From: Clostridiales bacterium
GTDB lineage: Bacteria > Bacillota > Clostridia > Saccharofermentanales > Saccharofermentanaceae
DNA: 46,687 bases
Direction: 5' to 3'
Assembly: GCA_017617525.1 (NCBI GenBank)
Contig: JAFZWA010000025.1
Coordinates: 1 to 46,687 of the forward strand
A program made the position numbers and the translations under genes. The notes under the pieces were generated by a model. The model did not search any database, was not told the DNA's origin, and worked only from the letters and a program-made list of their open reading frames with translations. Positions 42,715-46,687 of this stretch are shown in pieces (the stretch's first letter is position 1; each line of letters starts with the position of its first letter).

Positions 42715-43440
42715 ATGTCCGGACATTCCAAGTGGAATAACATTAAGAGAAAGAAAGAAGCATCCGACGCGGCAAAAGGCGCGGTGTTTACCAAGATCGC
42801 GAAGGAGATCATGGTCGCCGTTAAAGCAGGTGGTCCGGATCCGGAAAATAACTCGAAACTCAAGGACGTTGTTGCCAAGGCAAAATCGGCAAACATGCCG
42901 AACGACAATATCAACCGTGCCATCAAGAAGGCAGCGGGCGCAGGTGAAGGCGATGATTACGAAGAGATCGTATACGAAGGTTACGGTCCGGGCGGAATCG
43001 CCATCATGGTAAGAACACTGACAAATAACCGTAACCGTACGGCGGCGGATGTTCGTCACATCTTCGATAAGTATGACGGAAACATGGGCGTTTCCGGTTC
43101 CGTTTCCTTCATGTTCCAGGAAAAGGGTACGATCCTTATCGACTCCGAGGAGTTCGATGACGAAGAGACCGTTATGATGGACGCGCTCGATTGCGGCGCC
43201 GAGGATTTCAGCGCAGAAGACGGCTATTACGAGATCCTGACGGATCCTTCCGCTTATTACGAAGTAAAAGACGCACTCGAAGGAAAGGGATATACATTTG
43301 TAGATTCCACACTCGGCCCGGTACCGCTCAACTGGTCCAAGGTCGAGGATGAAGAGATCGCGGGCAAGCTCGAGACAATGCTCGAGAAGTTTGACGAGAA
43401 CGACGACGTACAGGAAGTTTTCAATAACTGGGATAACTGA
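42715..43440 (+). CDS. YebC/PmpR family protein
   Basis: The 241-residue protein is full-length for the family and begins with the signature MSGHSKWNNIKRKKEASDAA. It contains NDNINRAIKKAAG, EEIVYEGYGPGG and NRTAADVRHIFDKYDGN. Family members act as transcriptional regulators, and more recently as ribosome-associated factors that relieve proline stalling. It heads the + strand group that continues to the TrmH gene. Confidence 0.92.
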   Translation: MSGHSKWNNIKRKKEASDAAKGAVFTKIAKEIMVAVKAGGPDPENNSKLKDVVAKAKSANMPNDNINRAIKKAAGAGEGDDYEEIVYEGYGPGGIAIMVRTLTNNRNRTAADVRHIFDKYDGNMGVSGSVSFMFQEKGTILIDSEEFDDEETVMMDALDCGAEDFSAEDGYYEILTDPSAYYEVKDALEGKGYTFVDSTLGPVPLNWSKVEDEEIAGKLETMLEKFDENDDVQEVFNNWDN

Positions 43441-43462
43441 TTATTAAAGAGGTATAGTAGGA

Positions 43463-44512
43463 ATGGATCTGCCGAAGCAAAAAGGCAAGGAACAGACTGA
43501 ACACCCGGAAGAGAGGCAGGGAGCTTCCCGCCGGGGCGTGTTCATTCCTGAGCTTCGCGCCACTTTGCGACGTCTCGAGAAGAACGTGGACACACGTGCG
43601 CACGCCAGGACCGAGCGTCAGATCGAGACCGCAGCCAACGACGAAAAAGAGATGAGGGAACTTCTTTCCCAGATCGCGGTTGTCGCGTTTGTAGGTCCTT
43701 CCGGTACCGGTAAGAGCACACGTGCCATTCGTGTCGCCAAACAGAATTCCATTCGTTTCATCATCGACGACGGCCTTCTCATTAACGGAAGCCGTATCGT
43801 CGCAGGTAACTCCGCGAAAAAAGCACCGACCAAGCTCGAGTCGGTAAGACAGGCGCTTTTCGAGGACCCGAGCCGGTCTTCGATCATGCGTCGCGCCCTC
43901 GCGGAGAATCTTCCGTCGACACTCATGATCCTCGGAACCTCTGATGCCATGCTCGAAAAGATCTGCACGAACCTCTGGCTCAATCAGCCGGCGATGCTGA
44001 TCCGTATCGAAGACGTCAGTTCGGAAGAGGAGATCACACAGGCGAAAAATACCCGTATCCGTGAAGGCATGCATACCATCCCGGTTCCGAGCATGGAGAT
44101 CAAACATGAGTTCTCCGGTTATTTTTCCGACCCGCTGAACCGACTTCGCAGAAGATGGGATAAGGAACGTGGCGTCCAGCCTGTCGCTCCGGATACCGAA
44201 CGAACGGTCGTACGACCGACGTTTTCGAGTTTGGGTAGTTATTCGATCTCGGATGACGCGCTCCTTGACCTCGTAAAGATCATCTTAAGAAAAGTCCCGG
44301 GCGTGCACGATGTCGTCGGTTTTTCTTCGGAAAAGCGCGTTTACGGTGTCGTCTTAAGTATCGACCTCGAGCTTTATTACGGATTCAACGCCCAGGAAGT
44401 GCTTTTCAATGCGCAACAGCGTCTGGGCAGATATATTGAGGAATATTCCTCGATCAACATGGTGGCGGTAGATGTGCGGGCCAAGCGCCTGATCCACGAA
44501 GATCCGGCATGA
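43463..44512 (+). CDS. P-loop protein fused to an Asp23/Gls24-like domain
   Basis: The 349-residue protein has a basic N terminus of about 65 residues, a P-loop domain beginning VAFVGPSGTGKSTRAIRVAK near residue 72, and IRFIIDDGLLINGSRI, which may be the Walker B-like strand. The C-terminal 90 residues (SYSISDDALLDLVKIILRKV, then PGVHDVVGF and EVLFNAQQRLGRYIEEY) match the Asp23/Gls24 (alkaline-shock) fold. I do not recognise a named family for the whole. Asp23 proteins are membrane-proximal envelope-stress factors, so an ATP-dependent envelope or regulatory role is inferred. It is 22 bp downstream of the yebC-family gene. Confidence 0.55.
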   Translation: MDLPKQKGKEQTEHPEERQGASRRGVFIPELRATLRRLEKNVDTRAHARTERQIETAANDEKEMRELLSQIAVVAFVGPSGTGKSTRAIRVAKQNSIRFIIDDGLLINGSRIVAGNSAKKAPTKLESVRQALFEDPSRSSIMRRALAENLPSTLMILGTSDAMLEKICTNLWLNQPAMLIRIEDVSSEEEITQAKNTRIREGMHTIPVPSMEIKHEFSGYFSDPLNRLRRRWDKERGVQPVAPDTERTVVRPTFSSLGSYSISDDALLDLVKIILRKVPGVHDVVGFSSEKRVYGVVLSIDLELYYGFNAQEVLFNAQQRLGRYIEEYSSINMVAVDVRAKRLIHEDPA

Positions 44513-44534
44513 TGCCGCCGGGAAGGATATTGAA

Positions 44535-45305
44535 ATGAAAGTTGAAAAGATCTACACCATTCCGGTAAACGACGCATATTCCTCATCCTGCGCCTGCCCG
44601 CTATGCGCGCTGAAGGCAAAGGTAGAGGCAGATTCTCTCGACTACTATCTCGGGCCGTCCCTGATGGAGCCGGATAACCGCGTTTTGACAAATAAGTCAG
44701 GATTCTGCGGCGATCACTTAAACAAGATGTTTGGCCGTGAGATCAACCGTCTCGGCATGGGACTCATGCTTCATACGCATGTCCAGGACGTGAAAAAAGA
44801 GACCGATCCGCTCTGGGAAAAGGCGGCTCCGGCGAAGAGATCGCTTCTTTCCGGAAAGGACGCCGAGTACAAAAAGCGCCTGACGACGCTTGCCGATAAG
44901 ATCGATTCGAGACTGGAATCGTGCATCATCTGTGACAAGATCAACACGACCATGAAGCGTTATATGGAAGTCATCATGTGGCTTTATTTCGAAGACGCGT
45001 CTTTCCGCGAGACATTCGCGACAAAGACCTATCACTGTCTGCCGCATGTGGCGATGCTCCTTCGCGCGGCGGCAGAAGAACTGAACCAGAACCAGGCATC
45101 CGAGTTCGTTGCGGCACTCGCCAAGACACACAACGAGGGACTGGATGAACTCATCAAAGACGTGGAATGGTTCACACTGAAATTCGACTACAGAAATAAG
45201 GAAAAGCCTTGGGGCAACAGCAAAGATGCCGTCCCGAGAGCAATCGCCATGCTGGGCGGACAGTCCGCTGACGCACCTTCCAAGGAAAAGGAGAGCGGGA
45301 AATAA
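44535..45305 (+). CDS. DUF6062-type cysteine-rich protein
   Basis: The 256-residue soluble, mainly helical protein has likely metal-binding sites: CACPLCAL and SGFCGDHLNKM near the N terminus, CIICDKINTTMKRYM in the middle and YHCLPHVAMLL later. The sequence fits the DUF6062 family of Clostridia; function unknown. Its stop overlaps the next start (TAATG). The repeated C-x-x-C and C-x-x-H patterns suggest zinc or a redox cofactor. Confidence 0.65.
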   Translation: MKVEKIYTIPVNDAYSSSCACPLCALKAKVEADSLDYYLGPSLMEPDNRVLTNKSGFCGDHLNKMFGREINRLGMGLMLHTHVQDVKKETDPLWEKAAPAKRSLLSGKDAEYKKRLTTLADKIDSRLESCIICDKINTTMKRYMEVIMWLYFEDASFRETFATKTYHCLPHVAMLLRAAAEELNQNQASEFVAALAKTHNEGLDELIKDVEWFTLKFDYRNKEKPWGNSKDAVPRAIAMLGGQSADAPSKEKESGK

Positions 45306-45736
45306 TGGAAATGGGAAAGATCTTTACCGAGGGAAATACGGAAACTCTTCCGCAGATCGCGCTTTCGTCCCGTGAAGGAAGTCCGAAGCGTGTGGTCCTC
45401 GTATTCGAAAGCGAGATCATCGGCGACAACAAGGGTGACGGCGCTTCCGAAGAACACGGAAAAGAACTGATGCTCCATACATTGCAGAGCTTAAAGGACG
45501 CAAAGATGGTCCCGGATGAGATCATCCTTCTTCACGACGCGGTCAAGCTGATCTTGCCGGAAAGCGAAGTGTATTCCTGCTGGAAAGATATCCTCGACCG
45601 CGAGATCATGGTCAAAGCCTGTAACGAGACGCTTTTTTATTTGGGAAAGATCCCGGAGGATCCGAGGATCATCTGTGAGGATATGTCGGACCTTCTGCAG
45701 AGCATGCTGACGGCCGATCGTGTGATCAGACTGTAA
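45305..45736 (+). CDS. DsrE/YedF-like protein
   Basis: The 143-residue protein resembles the C-terminal DsrE-like domain of YedF-type proteins: RVVLVFESEIIGDNKGDGAS, LMLHTLQSLKDAKMVPDEI, LLHDAVKLILPES and a cysteine in the segment VKACNETLFYL, where DsrE/YedF proteins carry their CGTC-like site. A sulfur- or selenium-transfer role is inferred from the fold only. It is translationally coupled to the DUF6062 gene and 18 bp before the methyltransferase gene, so a role in tRNA sulfur modification is conceivable. Confidence 0.55.
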   Translation: MEMGKIFTEGNTETLPQIALSSREGSPKRVVLVFESEIIGDNKGDGASEEHGKELMLHTLQSLKDAKMVPDEIILLHDAVKLILPESEVYSCWKDILDREIMVKACNETLFYLGKIPEDPRIICEDMSDLLQSMLTADRVIRL

Positions 45737-45754
45737 ATCCCGAGGACGAAAGCA

Positions 45755-46483
45755 ATGGCTACTGTTAAAAGGTATAAGAAAGAAGATATGGTGACATACT
45801 GTCTCGGGGCGACCGTCAGTATGGAATACCTGAACATCCGTCCGAAGGATGTAAAGCAGGTATATATCCACAGTGCTTTTTATGAATCCGAAACGAAAGA
45901 GAAGATTAAGAAGATCTGCGCCGAAAACGGAATCCCCGTTGAAGTCAACGATAAGGTGTTCCAGATCCTTTCTCAGAAGGAGAACTGCTTCGTGATCGCC
46001 ATGATCAGAAAGTACACCTGCCGGCTGGAAAAGGACGCTTCGCACGTCGTTTTAGTCAATCCGGGAAACTCGGGAAACGCGGGCACGATCATCCGCTCGG
46101 CGGCGGGTTTCGGTGTCACGAATATCGCGATTATCCGTCCGGGTGTCGACTTTTTTGATCCGAAGGTGATCCGTGCGTCGATGGGCGCTCTGAGCCGCAT
46201 CAACTTCAAGTACTACGATTCGTGGGAAGAATACGAAAAGACCGACGGGGCAGGGAACAGGCACTTCTATCCGTTCATGCTCGACGGAAGTACACTCCTT
46301 CATGAAACGAAGATCGAAAGTCCGTTTTCCCTGATCATGGGTAACGAAGCCACCGGCCTTCCGGCCTCTTTTTCGAAAGTCGGCTGTCCGGTAAGGATCG
46401 AACATACGGGAAATATCGACAGTCTGAACCTGCCGATCGCCACGAGTATCGGGCTTTATGAGGCGACGAAAGGGAATTTTTGA
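45755..46483 (+). CDS. TrmH/SpoU-family RNA 2'-O-methyltransferase
   Basis: The 242-residue protein has an N-terminal substrate-binding part (about 1-90) and a SPOUT knot with the three SpoU motifs: NPGNSGNAGTIIRSAAGFG, LIMGNEATGLP and IDSLNLPIATSIGLYEA. It methylates ribose in rRNA or tRNA using SAM; the target nucleotide cannot be read from the sequence. Its first residues (KRYKKEDMVTYCLGAT) are atypical. Confidence 0.85.
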   Translation: MATVKRYKKEDMVTYCLGATVSMEYLNIRPKDVKQVYIHSAFYESETKEKIKKICAENGIPVEVNDKVFQILSQKENCFVIAMIRKYTCRLEKDASHVVLVNPGNSGNAGTIIRSAAGFGVTNIAIIRPGVDFFDPKVIRASMGALSRINFKYYDSWEEYEKTDGAGNRHFYPFMLDGSTLLHETKIESPFSLIMGNEATGLPASFSKVGCPVRIEHTGNIDSLNLPIATSIGLYEATKGNF

Positions 46484-46502
46484 CAGAAAAGCAAAAAAAC
46501 TC

Positions 46503-46531
46503 TTGCGCCACTCAATTAAGCATGGTAAAAT
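46503..46531 (+). promoter_or_regulatory. rpsT promoter
   Basis: TTGCGC (46503-46508) and extended TGGTAAAAT (-10 at 46526-46531) are 17 bp apart. Confidence 0.6.
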
Positions 46532-46576
46532 GTCTCGGTGTCTGAATAAAGATTAATACTGATGGAGGTGAAGGAA

Positions 46577-46687
46577 ATGCCGAATATCAAGTCTGCATGT
46601 AAGCGCGTTAAAGTAACTGAAAAGAAGACTTTGGCCAACAAGATGAAGAAGAGCGAGATGCGCACCATTGTCAAGAAGGCAACGGCT
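46577..46687 (+). CDS. rpsT: 30S ribosomal protein S20, 5' part
   Basis: The 37 visible codons start [20 protein letters not shown] and match the basic, helical N terminus of bS20, which binds 16S rRNA. GGAGGTG precedes the ATG by 6 bases. The gene is cut by the window end. Confidence 0.88.
   Translation, partial: MPNIKSACKRVKVTEKKTLANKMKKSEMRTIVKKATA

Overview
The window looks like chromosomal DNA of an anaerobic, monoderm member of the Clostridia (Bacillota). The evidence is strong AGGAGG ribosome sites, extended TGnTATAAT promoters, a B12-dependent methionine synthase whose reactivation domain is a separate gene, YidC/YfhO/LppM-type envelope proteins, and a type IV pilus locus with no outer-membrane secretin. 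I cannot name a species. I see no rRNA, tRNA, CRISPR array, transposase or phage gene.

Left part (1-17.9 kb, all + strand). A two-gene cassette (HPr-kinase-like P-loop protein and small S26-type peptidase) is followed by an LppM-like lipoprotein and a DUF3737 beta-helix protein. Next comes an Lsa-type ABC-F ribosome protection gene with an attenuator-like leader. A methyl-folate/methionine block follows (metF, a stand-alone MetH activation domain, a membrane acyltransferase, metH). It runs into a two-component system and a MacB-like ABC exporter. The part ends with a cytoplasmic-type GH5 glycosidase and a 39-residue membrane protein with its own strong promoter.

Middle part (17.9-29.4 kb). 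A membrane-anchored foldase-like protein and a fusion of a YidC insertase to an alkaline-phosphatase-superfamily (LtaS-like) domain lie on the - strand. Divergent from the fusion are two overlapping YfhO-type membrane glycosyltransferases and a DEDDh exonuclease, translationally coupled by ATGA overlaps. I infer that this block builds or decorates a cell-surface polymer.

Type IV pilus locus (29.5-42.6 kb). On the - strand, pilB, pilT, pilC, pilM, pilN and pilO form one operon. Downstream are a 63-residue pilin with its own promoter and terminator, then a 71-residue pilin and two larger minor pilins behind an operator-like palindrome. A 642-residue PilX-like protein on the + strand converges on them across about 690 bp of unexplained DNA. 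A divergent prepilin peptidase homologue with altered active-site motifs faces pilB across a repeat-rich 380-bp regulatory region. PilB has an N-terminal MshEN-type c-di-GMP-binding repeat, so pilus extension is probably controlled by c-di-GMP.

Right end (42.7-46.7 kb, + strand). This holds a YebC-family regulator, a P-loop protein fused to an Asp23/Gls24-like domain, a DUF6062 cysteine protein, a DsrE-like protein, a TrmH-family RNA methyltransferase, and the start of rpsT (ribosomal protein S20).
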